Origin: Rhea pennata
Lineage: Eukaryota > Chordata > Aves > Rheiformes > Rheidae
Reading direction: 5' to 3'
NCBI RefSeq assembly: GCF_028389875.1
Contig: NC_084665.1
Coordinates: forward strand, 5,353,001 to 5,417,000
DNA length: 64,000 nucleotides
Made by a program: the position numbers and the translations under genes. This document shows positions 1 through 13,426 of this stretch, in pieces (positions within the stretch are counted from its first letter, which is position 1; each line of letters begins with the position of its first letter). The notes under the pieces were generated by a model, which saw only the letters and a list, made by a program, of their open reading frames with translations, made no database searches and was not told the DNA's origin.

Positions 1-1811
1 CCTCATTTATTGGATGGGGCTACAATAGATTTTACTGGACACCTTCAGCCTAGGATCTTGCTGCTACTGCAGACAAGCAACATGCAGCTTTTTGGAAGGA
101 TTTTCTGCAATAAAATCCTCCTAGAGACGAAGTGGACCCCAGGGCTCCTGTAGAGATGAACTTTGATCTGTGGTGAGACTCTATCCTGTGCAAGGGCTCT
201 CGCATTTCCCCCTACCTCTGGCTGGACATTTCCCACATCTACATTGCAATGGGCAAAAATGTGTGAATTGGTAAGACTCAGTTGCCTCCTCCTTGGCTAC
301 CCGAAGAGCAAAGGAGATCCTGGACTAGGGGCAAGTTTCTCTTAGGCACTTTGCGTGAGTAGAAGCATGCACCAGACGAGCACTTCCAGAGTCCAGTCCT
401 GCCCACAGCCCTGGGGCACGTTGTTCCCTCTCATGATGCTCTTTGCATAGTTTGGGCACTGAGGCCAGGGAGAGTGTAATCAGGAAGATCTCCTGACAGG
501 CTCCCCCAAAACAGACTGTTCAGACAAAGGAGATGTTGCCTTATGACCTAATTTGTTCTTGGCTTGATGCTATCCTCAGTACTAATTATATTACATTAAA
601 CTACCAGTGGGGAGCAAGGAGGAGAAAAAAAAAACTGCTGGAGAGAAGAAATGTTCCAATATGATGCAAAGCACCAAAGTATAAAGCAGATTTGCCTTTA
701 ATCTGAAATTTGGCACAACAAGACTATTGTAATCCCATTGCAACACTGTAGCCAAATGAGTTCAAGGGCAGTGTTGTTTCATGGGGCTGGTGTAGTCTAG
801 GGGTGAGATGTTGAGATAAGGGCGCTCAGTTGGGCAAGTGGCACCATTTCGTTCCCTACTGGTGCCACTGGTCCACCAGCACCACTGGATAATGCAAACA
901 AGTCCCTTGAATGCCTTACCCCTTCCTAAGGCATTGCGCCAGAGCAGCATTGGCCTTGTAGCTGAAATGCAAAATAGTCTGGTCATTACGCTTCTAACAC
1001 TTGTTCTCTGGGCTTGGAGCAAATCCATTTCTTCCCCTCTGTGCCACCGTGTCTTTATCTGTAAAACAGAGATGAACAGGAATAGCATCTTCATGGAGGA
1101 CTGTGAAGATCTTCAGATAAAAGCACAAAGTACATATGGCGATGATTAAAGGGCTCTGCACCCTTTGCTATGCACAGAATCTAAATATGCTGAGGCCACC
1201 ACTGGGCCCTTCCCTTTGAAAACTGTTAGATGTTTTGAAGCTAAATATTTATTTTATCTGCACAGAGCTGGGACAGCCTTGTGGTGTGAGATAAGCTCAA
1301 CGCGCTCTGACAAAAACATCTCAGCAAAAAGTTACAGGCTCAGGCATGACTCACGCATGGGCTGAACATGTGGGAAAAATGCTGAAATAACCCAGGATCT
1401 TGACCCTATTCCCAGCAGAGTCAGAATTCCAGCAAGAGCATGTGTGAACTTAAGACAATGTAATGGGCTTCCCCACTGGAAACTTTGACTCAAAAACTTG
1501 AATATCCACACGAGAAAGCACTGTGTTTTTTTCCTGTCGTCTTTGGGAAGAAAGACCCTTGAAGATTCTTACCTGGGTATCAGATGAAATGTAGTATTAA
1601 AGCAATCGAGAAAGAATATGGCTTGTTCTGGATAGGACTGGCTGGGACTGGGGACCACTAGAAGTGATGGTGACGTTATCTAGTAACTTGGTTTGACTTA
1701 TTGGTTTGTCTTGTTCTAATAAAAGCTCGATCTTAAAAGGCTGAGCAATACTGGAAAGTATTTAGCTTAAGTGACACATGACACAAATTATTTCCATCAG
1801 AGAGAAAAAAG

Positions 1812-1812
<1 letters not shown>
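1..1812. other. Non-coding stretch, no gene seen
   Basis: Only short overlapping open frames on both strands, none with recognisable domains, Kozak-plus-splice architecture or codon bias. The longest (about 110 codons near 762-1094, minus strand) overlaps another open frame on the opposite strand. A short A run (about 627-636) is the only simple repeat. I read this as intergenic or intronic DNA. Confidence 0.6.

Positions 1813-1850
<38 letters not shown>
1813..1850. repeat. (TG)19 dinucleotide microsatellite
   Basis: Uninterrupted TG repeat of 19 units, followed by an imperfect extension (AGTGGGTGTACACACAC). The long His/Thr and Val/Cys runs in open frames over this point come from the repeat and do not indicate protein. 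Pure TG runs of this length are usually polymorphic. Confidence 0.97.
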
Positions 1851-1852
<2 letters not shown>

Positions 1853-3069
1853 TGGGTGTACACACACGGGTGTGAAATCAAGAGCAGAAAGTTCTGTCTC
1901 CAGCGTTGGCGTTGCTCTGCTCCGACTCTGAGAGCAGGGGACATTTTGTCGTCGAGTGTGGCTCCCTTTCTCCCTCCTGCCACGAGCTGGAAACTACAGC
2001 TCTCGCTTTCCGTGAGCGCAACGCGTGTTTTGTCATGAGTTCTGCAGGAACGGAGGTCAGTAGAGAAAAGACGGAAGAGGAGAACAGTCGGGGCAGCCCC
2101 CAAAATACCCCAACGGCAGCGATGCTCGTGCCACAGTCTCAGCCTCAGTGACACGCTGCTGGGGACAGGCAGATCCAAAGGGTTCGTCTGATATTAAAAG
2201 ACCCCTATGGCTGTGAGAGGAGCAGGAACAACCAGTTAGGAATAAAACGAAACCCAGCTGTTGCGGAAAGGCTCTGGCAGGAGGGAGTGCAGAGGGCTCA
2301 AGCGGGACTGGGATGCCCTAGCCCAGGTTCACAACCAGCACCTGGGGCCACCTCTAGGACTCCCTTTTATGGGTGACAGCTACTGCAGGCACAGTGCCAC
2401 GATGTGCCAAAAGGCACGCAACACCAAAGCACGGCCCGGACAGCTGGCATGTCTGTGCCGTGGCTCCGTGCTCTACTAAGGACTCGCCAGGCGCGAAACC
2501 TGAGCGTTGCTCTTCAGAAGCTGCTCGTTCAGAGCAGATCCTGTGGCGCCATGCCTGCTTTGAAGTCCCCTAGCAGCAAGGCCGGATGCTTTTACTGCAC
2601 ACAAGCCTCGGGCATCTGCTGGCATTGGATTTTTTTTTTAAAGTTCATTTTTAAATTACCTAGAGCTAATTAATATCTGTAAGTCTAAAATAAACTGCTG
2701 TAGAAAAAAAAACTTGAAAACATTTTAATTAAACCATTTACAAAGAACAGGAATCATAAGGAAGCATCCATTGAATGACTGATAACAAGAGCGGTAGCAA
2801 AGCCAAGGTTTGTTTCCAACCTACCCTAGCAGCTTTTGTCCAATAGCCTGGAAGCACTAGAAGAGACCAGTGTGACAGGACATTGCTAGTACCTCCTGGC
2901 AGCATAAAATCTCTGCAGAAAGCTAAAGCTCTCAATTTGGACTGTGGGATCAGGTAGTTCTGGTGCTGCTTTGGGGTTTGCAAGGATCAGGGCTGGTTGC
3001 AGCTCGTATGCATAATGGTTTCTGTTGGCTGCTTCTCCAGGCTTCTTCCTGGGTTTCCTCTGGCCTGAG
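1851..3069. other. Non-coding stretch, no gene seen
   Basis: Mixed composition with no convincing exon. The segment 2640-2730 is AT-rich with an AATAAA-like hexamer (near 2689) and A runs, which could be a poly(A) site, but no upstream coding exon supports a transcript. Confidence 0.5.
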
Positions 3070-3505
3070 CTCATGCGTGCACTAATTGGGCACTCAGGCG
3101 TGAGATAATGAGGGGCTCATGCGTGAATTAAATGGGTGCACGTGCGTAAATTAATTGGGTGCTCATGCATGCACTAACTGCCTATCCATGCATGCACTAG
3201 TTTGGTGCCCACGTATGAACACATAGGGCTCTCATGCCCAAACTAATTTGGCACTCGTGAGCTATGTGGTCAACTGTGCATGTGCTGCTTGGGTGCCTGT
3301 GCATGAATTAAGTGGATGCTCACATGTGAATTCCTTGGTACTTGAGCAATTGGGTGCTCATGCATAAATTAATTGGGTGCTTATGCATAAGCACCCAATT
3401 AAATTCATGCATGAGCTAGGTGGGTTCTCAGGCATAAATTCATTGGGCATTCATGCATAAATTAGACACTCATGCATAAACTAACTGGGTGCTTATGGAT
3501 GAGTG
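3070..3505. repeat. Degenerate minisatellite, unit about 25-30 bp
   Basis: Some fifteen imperfect copies of a unit that reads roughly GTGCTCATGCATAAATTAAT followed by TGGG. The core CATGCRTRAATTA and the TTGGGTGC spacer recur at irregular spacing. Early copies (3070-3330) are more diverged (GCGTGCACTAATTGGGCACTC, CACGTATGAACACATAGG); copies around 3350-3500 are closest to one another. Near 3385 the unit is copied in inverted orientation, which gives the palindrome listed separately. The array looks locally expanded rather than transposed. Confidence 0.85.
3371..3400. repeat. Perfect 30-bp palindrome within the minisatellite
   Basis: The arm AATTGGGTGCTTATG is followed directly by its reverse complement CATAAGCACCCAATT, with no spacer and no mismatch. 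Weaker symmetry extends a few bases into the flanking AATT/AAATT sequence. It marks the point where the tandem unit reverses orientation. Confidence 0.95.
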
Positions 3506-5919
3506 CAGCAAAACCTGTGGTTTATGCCCGAAACACGACTGACCAGCAATTGCCAAACAAGCTGAAGGTCACTCATCCTCCACCCCAGCTGAATGGACAC
3601 AAGCCTGGTATGGGACATTGTCTGATCTCTCTGAAGAGGCCCAGGACAAGCCCCTACATCCTAGCGATGCTGTGGGCATTTCCAACCCCATGCAAGAACC
3701 TGCTATTCAGATTTTCTTACTGTTTCAGGGGCCACGGGCCAGCTCCTGACTGGTGGTCAGAGGCATCCAATGGCAGGAACGCTGCTGGGGTGTCAGGTGG
3801 ATCAGCTTTCTCCAAGAAACGTCACACAATCTGCTTTGGGATTCTGCACTTATGCAGCTCCTTGTGCTGCAGCATCTCTTTGATGTGAAGAATTGGGCTT
3901 GCCTTGCAATAAGCCAGTGCAAAATGAAGAGCACATTCTCCTCATATGTAATATCAACCAGAAAAATACACTCTACTCAAAATGACTGGAAGTGAAGCTG
4001 CCCTCCTCAGTCAACTGGTATGGTTTACAAGGATGAATGGAAAACTGTGAAAAATATTGTTGAGCTTCCTCAGACAAGAACATCTTGTTCAGTCAAATGC
4101 AAAGACATCCTTGAGGGCACTCCCAAAGAGCCACGGAGACTGGGTAATGGTAATAATGCCAGTGTCTCGCTGGGAAAAAGGAAGGGAAGCGTTTGATAAT
4201 TATCATAGAATTACCACAAAACTCGCATATTCAGCACCATCACATTGCCTCTGTCAGTACTTCGGTTGTGTCTCATCCTTTTTCCTCTTTGGCTTTCTTC
4301 TAGCGCCAGCAACGCACCATCCCATGTGCCCAATTTTACTGCAGGAGGCGAACGGGGAAGGAGGTGTGTGGCAGTTGCCACTAATAAATGAGGGAGCCTT
4401 AGAAAGGGCACAGCACAGGTTGTCCTGTAAGGTCCCCTCCAAAGCTGCAGTGAGGGACACGGGCAGCTGCTGAGTGGGAAAATGGAAATATCCTTGTGTG
4501 CAGCCTATGTGCAGAGATAAATACCAAACAGGAGGGCTCAAGCTACCAGGCACGTTAGGCTCGTGCACAAGGTGCACCAGGGCGTCATCCCTCCTCGATG
4601 GAGAAAGCTAGTGGAGAATTTTGTGTATGAGCCCAAGGCTGAGTTTCCTGATGGCCTGAGCTGAAACATGTCCTCCAAGCTATGGTGGAACACACTGCTG
4701 AGCCACCTCCAGAGGCTCTCAGCTGGCCGTTGGGGAATTTGATCTCAAAACCGCCAAGATGTCCCCAATGCTGGAGTATTTCTGGCCTCCAGGGGCAGCT
4801 GGGGATGCAACCCAAGGCACCAGCTACTGCCTGACCCTACAGTGAAGTCAATCTTGCAGTGTCACCTACAGCTGCTCATGAGTTTCTCCACAGCAAGTTT
4901 TTCAGCCATTGAGCACAATACTGGTTGTCAGTCAGCAGCCTAAGCAAGAAAAAGCCCAAATCTCTCAAATGCGAGTTATGCAGCAGTTTGTGCTGTTGAT
5001 CCCTCTGGGCACCTTGGCTCAGAGATCCCTCCTCTTCCACCACACAGGTGCTGCTGCACCGTATCCTCCCACAGAAACCCCCTCCTCGACCCCTGCCAGT
5101 TCTGGCAGGCATCTCCGTGTGGAGACGCAATCCCGTGGCACCCTAGCCCTGCGAGGCACTCAGATTTTTTGTGGACAAACCAAAGGTCCTGCCTGGGAGC
5201 TGTGACCAGTAAAATCACAACCCAACGATGCTCACTGGAGGTGGTGCTGCTGAGATCTCTGCTGGAACAACAAGGATGGATGGGTGGGTTTGACTTGATT
5301 TGGTCACTGTTGGGTGCATTTCTCCATTGCAGGATGATCTGGGAGAGCAGAGCTTGCGGAGAATCACCCCACAAAGCCTGCCCCACTGTTTCAGCTTGCA
5401 TTAAAATCCGGCTGTGTTTGAAGAGAAACACTCCCTCCATGTATGGAGGGCAACGTGCCTGGAGACATCCACTTAGGGGTGCGGAGAACCTGACTGCTAC
5501 TGCCTCAGTTGGTCAAGTTGATCTGAAGTGGCATGACAGTGCAGCAAAATGTGATTTTATTTAAAATTAATGATCTCTCATGTATTCCACTTCTCTTAAA
5601 TGAGAGAAAGCAAAATAGCAAATTGTGTCCAAAGGCTGGTTTGTGCTACCACTCATGCTATACGCAACTCAAGGTCTGTCCACAGGATTCTTAGTTTCAC
5701 CTAAAACTTTTTCTTAAGCTTAAGTGAAAAAGTGCTTTCCTCCTACTCACCTCGCTGTCCACTGAGGCTGGAGTTGCCAACAGGGTGCGGAGGTAGCAGT
5801 GCTCCAGGTTACAACGCTTCACCGGTTTAGCTGGTCCCTGAGGTGAGGGAAATTACTTTCTGTCCATGGCCTTCAAGTAGGAGTTTTCTCCTTGTGCTGG
5901 GCAAGCCCGGCTGAATGGC
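3506..5919. other. Non-coding stretch, no gene seen
   Basis: Several 80-154 codon open frames lie here, but they overlap one another on both strands (for example 4976-5440 minus against 5169-5564 plus), have no recognisable motif and are not bounded by good splice sites. No repeat family was recognised. Confidence 0.5.
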
Positions 5920-5936
5920 GGGGGGGGGGGGGGGGG
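5920..5936. repeat. G17 homopolymer
   Basis: Seventeen consecutive G after CTGAATGGC. It can form a G-quadruplex on the + strand. Length is likely variable between individuals and error-prone in sequencing. Confidence 0.95.
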
Positions 5937-8900
5937 ATCACTCCCACTGAGTAACTTGAGCTAACAATTAGCTGAAACCACAAATTAAGACCTTGGGAGT
6001 TAAGCCTACATTTCTTAAAGAGAGGGTGGGTAGGAAATGAAGATTTCCCAGGGCGACCCTTCCCAGTGCTCTCCGGCCCATCCTGAGAGGTGCTTCACCC
6101 ACTCCGGTCTCATCTGCGCAGGAGTATGGTTCGCGTCCGTCCAGCCCCAGAGCTTGGGGACAGGCACGTTCTGCCATCCTTGTACCCTGCCTCAGCTCGT
6201 TACCAGCACTGTAGCTGTGGCATTATTTTAAAGTCTCAAACTTGCTTCCAAGACACCCTGCAGGATACTCAATCTCAGCAGGAATGGTTCCCTGGACGGA
6301 GAAGACCAGCCATGCTCCAAGCAAGATGTCTCTTGCCAGGACTGTGATCTTCTTTTTGGAAACTATCACACTGCTATGATAGCTGAGAGCATGGCTAGAA
6401 GGGTTCTGTGATTCCTGCTTCTCCCTACCCTGAGCACCCCTCCGCGTAGCTCCAGCAGCTTGCAGCCTGCTCCCAGTTATATTAAGCAGAAGATGGCTGG
6501 TAGTGTTGCAGGTGCTGGGAGAAATAGTAAATGCACAGCTGCTTTCTGGAGGGCTGCAGGAGGTGTTTTTCTGCATTGCCAGCATGACGTTAGACATAAC
6601 CATGCAAACCTAGCAGGTGAAACCCATCCAGTCTGAAGGTGCTGATGGTTTCACTGTCAGAGCCAAAAGGGAGGATGGTGACACACAGAGTGAAGAGGTA
6701 AAGAGAGCGTATGATGGACTCTCAGAGTCTCTTCTCCTCAGCAAGAAGACAGCTTGGACTTTGGGCTAGGGTAAAGGAAGTTCATGCCAGGAAAGCTCTG
6801 GACGATCACACTACAGAGCTTGCTAGGATGAGTGAAAGCCTCATAGCTTTCCTGTGACACTGTCTTTGACAGGTAGTGCAGAGAAGCTGGTAAGGCAAAA
6901 TGAGCTTCTCCTTCTCACCCTTCACCAGTTCTGTCCTTTGGTATAAAAATGCTAGATACAGAGGTTGCTGAGCCTTTTGGAAAATGCAATGATCGGCTTC
7001 AAGAATTAAATAGCTTCCTCAACAGCTGCAGCAGGCTTCTGAAGGTTGTTTCCTTATTACTCATCTCCTCACACCCCTCTATAATCCCCTTGATCTTTAA
7101 ACTTTTCTAGAAAGGCAATGAGCAAGTAAACATAGTGTCAAGGACGACTGGACTGGCTGCCAACATCCTTCCTTCCAAGGGGCTGGGTAGCTGTTCAGGG
7201 AAATGACTCCTACTTAGTGAAATTGCCTTTCCCCCCCCCCCTCCTCTGTTTGCAAACTTATGCTGCTCTGTGTGCCCAGAAAATGATTTTTCAGGAGGCC
7301 TGGAGGGTGCCAAGGCTGGAGGGGAGTGCAGTGAGAGATCCCCGTCAATCCAGGAATAATTGGGGACCCTTTGTCTTAAAAGAAAGAATCTCTGTGGAAA
7401 CAAGATAATTGCCCGTGGTAGCACAAAGCTGTTGGGAAAAATAAACTTGTTTCTCCCCCTACTCGCCCGGACTGAACCGGCCTCATCTGAAACTGTGCCC
7501 TCTTCCACCCACTTACAGGATTAGAAATCCAAGACTCGGTTTCTCTCTCTGCGACCGAGGCTGATCTTCGATGCACAGGGTTAGGAGGCCCCAGGAAATA
7601 CTCGATTAAGATGCTTTTAAGGCTGGGCCCAATTCTTTTGTTCCGTTAAAATCATACTAAGATTGAGGTTGTGACTGTGCCTTAAACTCCACGTCTGAGC
7701 ATAGGACTGGCTTTTGACTCTTGCAAAGCCAATCCACTCGCTCAAACTTTCCCTGACAGGGTATGTAAAGTAGTAAAAAGTCCCTTTAAACCTCTTGACA
7801 GCTTGTCAAGGAAGTCTTACTCTCTCTATGTTGAGAGTATCCCCAGCAGAATATACACTGCCACTCCTGGGTTGTGATCATGCAGATCTTGCTCTCATAA
7901 AAAGCCTTTTCTGAGCTTTTTGAGTTGTTGAGAAGCGTTTTCTGGCTTCCCTCTGAGGGCTTGAGCATACTTTAAGATGGCAACAAATGCAAAAATCTTG
8001 ACTCTGAGATCTGAGGCTTTAAGATGAACAGCCATCCTTGGCAATGGCATTGCAGGAGGTGGCAACTAGGCAAGAAAACTCATGGCGTATAGCTTGAAAT
8101 CCTGTTTCTGCCTGAAGCAGGAACATCGCTATTCATCTGATGGCACTGTTGTATAGCCACTAAGCAGTACTGTAGCCTCTACACTTCCAGCCTGTGCATA
8201 AACACATGTCCTATTCCCTATTAAAGGGTGATAAACACACTTAGGGTGTTTATCTGTTGGCTGACAAACTCCGTTTAAGAGTTTAGTTTGCTAAGCTTAA
8301 CGCAGGCATCTTCCCTCTTGGTGCATCAGGAGGCTCTCTGGGCTTTCTGTGGACCACTTCCAGGAGGGTGCTGGAGAGCATCTGCTTCAGTGGGAGGCAG
8401 AACTTGCAATTCAAAGTAGTTAAAGCTTAAGTCCTTGAGCAGAGCTCTCTGCAGTGCTGAGATCTGTGTCTAGTGCAACAAACGTTGGATTTTATTTGGC
8501 AGGAAAGGAACTGCACAAGCCCATGGCTTCAGCTGTGGGAGGGAGGGCTGGCCTGTGATGACCCTTGAATTCTCAGGAGAGGAAGGCTTTCCACCCTGGA
8601 AAGGCTGTCCAGTGACCTGAACAGGTCTTTCAATCTTTGGCCATGTGGCTGCAACAGGAGCAACTCTTGGGCCTTGCATGCCAGGAAATCTTATCTTGGA
8701 CGTGGGTATTGCTGGTTGCTCTTCCAAAATCTCTAGACACTCTGCAGTAATACATGCTTGTAGCTGGGATTTGGTTGCCTTTTGCCAGATCCTGCTTTCC
8801 TCCTCTTGAAGAAGAAGGCCAAGGTCTGAATGGAGGGGGATGATACCAGGACTTCAACTCTGATGGGTCTGTTAAAGGAGAGGGAAAGGTAAGGGTTTTC

Positions 8901-10565
8901 AAAGCTGGGATAAGAGCTGGTCAAAGAGGCCGGGCAGCTTCGAGACAACCAACTCTTGCTGGTCTATGCTCAAATCATGGCTGTTCCCTGCAAATGCAAG
9001 CCACTTCCATAAGCCACATACTGCTTATGGAAGGGAGGGGTTTTTTCCCCAATACCTGCTACTAAGAGCAGAAACTTCTGATTATATTGGAAGAAACTCA
9101 AGCCAAGCCTCCAAGATTTGAGTTTCACATGGGCTCTAGCTCAACCTTGTTTTCAGCACTGCTTTAACATCCAGGCAGGCTTGGAAAGAGACACTAACAG
9201 CTTGGTCCTTGTTGTCCCTGCTGTGACTGAGGGGGCTGGTGCACCTAGGACACTTTTAGAAGCAGTTACAAAGAAATGTGTGCCTACGGAGAGTAGAGAG
9301 TAAAGGGTCAAGTGTCCTTTTCTGTTTAAACTTGCGTCACTCTCTGGTCAGGAAACAAGGTTATCTCCTCTGTGGCCCTGCAATTCACGCATGGTCTTCG
9401 CTGGAGTGTAACTAAAGTTACACACTGGCTGTATTTTAAAGCTCATCCTGCAAGGCTATTGAGGGCTGGTTTTGTACATCTCCTTCTGCCAGGACAAGGT
9501 TCCTCTATGAAGGGTGAAGCCATGCAAACCAGGATAACTGGTCCTTCCAGGCAGCCTGAAAATGGCCTTACCTTTTGCCTTCTCTCTGGCTGACCCTCTC
9601 TTCCTCTAAGCTTCAGCACTTACTGCCATTTAACACAGTGGGACCTGACCTGACATCTCCAAACCCTGATGCTGCCACCATGCAATGTATGCTGCTTCTG
9701 TAGGAAATCTCCCTTTCAGAGTCCTCTTTCCTCCCACCTAAGACTACGGCTGCTAGGGCTGAAAATGCAAAGCAGAAGAAACTTGCTTTTGCTGGAAAGG
9801 GGCTTTCACGGCATAGTGTAGAGCACCATCTAGTGAAGGCTAGCAAGGAAACTGTCAGCTGCGAAGAGCCACTGCTCTTGGACAGGAGTCAAGTCCAGGT
9901 TCTGCCTTGCTCTTCTGCTGGCAGTATCTGCATGGAGAAGGCAGCTGGCCATGGAGAGGACAGTGGTCCCAGCAGCAGAGCTGTGAGGCAGAAAACCACC
10001 AAGAGGGAATGCAGCTTCTTACAGCTCCTCTCCTGGTTTTCTGCAGTCTCTCCTTGCATGACCCTGGCAGCTGGGACTCACAAGCCTGCAGGGAACTTTG
10101 TGCTGTTGAAACTCAAAGTTTTGCTTGGAAGAGACACCATTTCCCTCTGCCTCTGTAGCTGAGTGGAGTCTTTCATGAAAGGGCCCTGGGCAAGTTTCAG
10201 GTGTACAGATAATTTGTATATTTGAATCTTATATTGTAGGGGAGGTTTTGTTTCACAAGACCTTAAAAATGCCCAAGCCCTCTTTCCTGGTGCTGAGTCC
10301 CAGCTGGGACAAAAGTTGTCTTCCCAGCTTGCCCATACTGCTGGGTTACGCTGGGCTAGTGTCATCTACCAGGTGCACCTTGCTTCCCTGCTAAGTCTGT
10401 CTCGAAGCCTTTTCTTGAGGCATGACCTCTCGTTCCCCATGACTTTGGCAACAGCAGTTAGAAGAGAGTCTAGATCCCCCCTCCCAAGGGCTGTGAGATG
10501 CTGTAGACCTGTCTACCTGCCACCTGCAGTCACTCTAATTAAAAACCTGAGGATGAGTTAGTGTG
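5937..10565. other. Non-coding stretch, no gene seen
   Basis: Mid-GC DNA with many short open frames on both strands and none that looks coding. A C-rich run (about 7230-7240) is the only notable simple sequence. Two AT-rich patches (8220-8300, 8480-8500) hold nothing recognisable. Partial exons of an unknown transcript cannot be excluded. Confidence 0.5.
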
Positions 10566-10591
10566 TCTTTTTTTTTTTTTTTTTTTTTTTT
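10566..10591. repeat. T26 homopolymer
   Basis: Twenty-six consecutive T followed by AATGG. It could be the reverse complement of an old retrotransposed poly(A) tail, but the flanks show no recognisable source gene or SINE body and no obvious target-site duplication. Confidence 0.93.
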
Positions 10592-12876
10592 AATGGAAAT
10601 GTTTGAAGTCTCTTGTTGCTTTGGGCAGTCTGTGCTGTAATGAAGTTATTAGCAGTGGAACTTCCGCTTTCGGATTACTTATTATGGCAAAACAGAGAGT
10701 TATCAAACGGATTTATTAGAAAGTGAAAACACCTTTGGCTGCAAGAGCAGGAAGAGATGTCTGAGGATAAGACGGTGATGGTAAATCACTGCCACCACTC
10801 CCAGGTGCGGACAGACTGGCCTGTAATGACCTGCGCAGCGGGAGTGGTGACACTTGCTAGCTCTGTACTCCTTAAAGGCTGCTTCTCCGCGTCAGCACAA
10901 TGGCACTCAAAGGACAAATTAAAGGCAGGGATCTGCATGTACCCTGTGCATGTGTGTGTACCCGCTTCCCAAAGGGATCTGCACTGCCAGCCCTTGTCTG
11001 AGCACAGGGAGAGATCAGCCATGTAGCACACTGAGATCCCTGGGCTGGTTTTAAGGTTTATACTATATCCAAGGCTCAAGTTCGGAAGAGCTTGATTAGA
11101 AGCCACCTGAGGAGAACGGAGGGGGGCATTGCGTGTTAGGTAGGCAGCTACTGACCTTCGGATTATTCCTCCTCTGTCTGGGATGTCTTACCACAAATGG
11201 TCAATAGCAGCATTCAGGCATCCAACGTTTTTTGAAGCAGAGCAAGCTGACAGCTTAAGCCCAAATGTGATGTGTAGCAAGCTGAAAACCAGCCTGGTGT
11301 TAAGCAGCCCCACGCTCCTTGTCTGGCTTTCTGTAGAGGTGTGCAAGCTGAGAGGGTATCTCCAGTGAGATCTGCCACCATCTGTGCCCCAGATCCTGTT
11401 TGCCTTGAGCAAACCACTGAAACAACCTTCCTGTGGGCACGACCAACGTGTGGCCCCCAGCAACTTACCTCTTGGGCTGTAGTGTCTCTGCACAGGCAGG
11501 TCCACTGCCAAGGTCCTTAGGTTGGGTGGTCTCCATGCGTGGGGATATGTGACGCTCAGCCCTGAGTTCCCATCACTTGCCTCCCCAAGGGTGTGCTGTG
11601 GCCTTCCGTTGAGTGAGCACTTCCCTCTAGAGGGAGCCCCGACCCCAGACATCCTCCACTGAGGCCCCAGAGAGCTTCTGAGGTGCTGTGTGGGTGTCCA
11701 GGATGTAGCTTTTTAGGGCTCCGCACTGCCTTCACAGCCTCACCGACTCCAGCTCGCTCACTATCTCTTCCTGAGGCTCCTGGATATCGCAAATATTTTG
11801 AAACTACTTTCCGTTTCACTTGGAAAAATAACTGCTGTTGCCAAACCGGGCTGGTGAAGGAGGCTCCTGTCTACACTGCAGGTTGCACCCTGCTCCAGCT
11901 GACGAAAGTCCATGGCACTCTGCCATCCACTTCCATGGGAGGAGGATTGTCCCAGGTGGCCTTTGCCCCAGCCCCGCGTGTGCCTCCTGCCAGGAACTGT
12001 GGCAATTCCGATGCAGGACACGTGTCTGCTCCAGCCAAGGCTGGATCGATGCCATGCGGCGCTCCCTTCCTCTTGCTGCCACCTCCTTTTCCCAACCTCT
12101 CCTCCGGTGTCTGCTCTGAAGGACATTGTGCTTGCTAATGGTCAGTACAGGGGTGAGTGAGGCTCACTCATCCCTGTCCATCTGGAGCCGTGGAGAGGAC
12201 CTTCTGCATGCCGCATGCCTGCCTGGCCACGCATGGCAGCCTTGCCAGTCTTGAGGATCGCTGGCATGGAAATAGACTGAGAAATGCCCTTTTCCTTCCT
12301 TGCAAAGCTGCTCTTGCTCACCTGGTGTAGCTCACTGGCCACACGGCTCAGCCCAGGCTCTGCTCTGCTCGGGGTCCTGCCCTTCTGGTCTTGGCAGAGT
12401 TGAAAGGAAACTGCGTGGGCTCCTTCGCTCTGCTTGAAGGTGCCTTTTGTGTTGCTTTTTTTCCCAAGACTTGCTCTGCCTCTAACAATTGCAATCCATT
12501 ATGTGGTGTTATCGCTTCAGGGAGACCATAGGCACTAAGTAAATCCCATTAAGGCTAAATTGTATTTTCTAAATGATTGCCCTTTTGCCTCCTGCCCTTC
12601 CCGGCCTTTCCAAGCAAGTGTTCAGCCTCCTCCCCTGAAGGAGGCATGCTTCTGGGACAAACCTCCTCCAGTGGAAAGATCAGTGCTGTTGTCCTGTTGT
12701 GGGCTGTGGCCATACAGAGGCAGAGGAAGCTTTTTCTGCAGGTGTAAATGTGTTTTAGGGAGAGGAACAAGGAGAAATCCAGTTGAGTGCCACCGTGTTG
12801 AATAGCTAGACTGGGCACTGTGCAATGAACCCAGTGCAGTTCAGCTTGCTTGGGTTTCTTCCGCTGGGAAGCACAG
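10592..12876. other. Non-coding stretch, no gene seen
   Basis: GC-rich with a tangle of 60-150 codon open frames on both strands around 11.2-12.1 kb. These overlap in five frames at once, which is typical of stop-poor GC-rich DNA rather than of a gene. No motif was recognised. Confidence 0.45.
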
Positions 12877-12969
12877 GACACATGGGTATCATGGGGCAAA
12901 TTCGTTCACCGTGGCTGTGGACACACTACGGTCAAGGATGTGGCTGAAGCCATCAAAAAGGCCCAGTGA
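12877..12969 (+). other. Exon-like open segment, weak candidate
   Basis: A pyrimidine-rich stretch ending GAAGCACAG precedes a 30-codon open frame that finishes in TGA at 12,967. Its C-terminal part reads VKDVAEAIKKAQ, which is more protein-like than its surroundings. It has three CpG-containing codons (TTC-GTT, CAC-CGT, ACG) in otherwise CpG-poor flanks. There is no GT donor at its end, so if real it would be a terminal exon or a pseudogene scrap. I do not recognise the protein, and chance is a serious alternative. Confidence 0.15.
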
Positions 12970-13426
12970 GTCAACATTGGCTTTGCTAGATGTGTTTATT
13001 TAGTGACCTTTAGTCTTGTTGATCCTCGATGCTTGTGGTTAGGGGGTGCATATGCAAGGGTCTGTGGCCAGCCTTCCCGTAAGTGCTTATTTTGGCACAT
13101 CTGTCCTAAAATGCATTTGTCTGCTTCATGATTGAGCTTGGCTGAAGGAAGATGACTGATTCCCGGGACACATGTGCAAGACTTCTGCTGTGAGGACACA
13201 GCAAGGCAATGCTCCTTCCTTGGCAGCCACGTGCTGAAGATGGAGGCTGCATGTGGTCACAATGTGCCTATGGTGGAAGTAGCAGGACTGAACAAGGGAA
13301 ACAGAACTTAAACTTTCTGAAGGCTTCCTTAGCCATCTCTGCTGCTTCTTGCACCACCTTCACCCTTTATCAGGTGAGAGCAAACAGGAGGCCCTGCAGG
13401 AGATGCTCCATCCAGCTAACGGAGGC

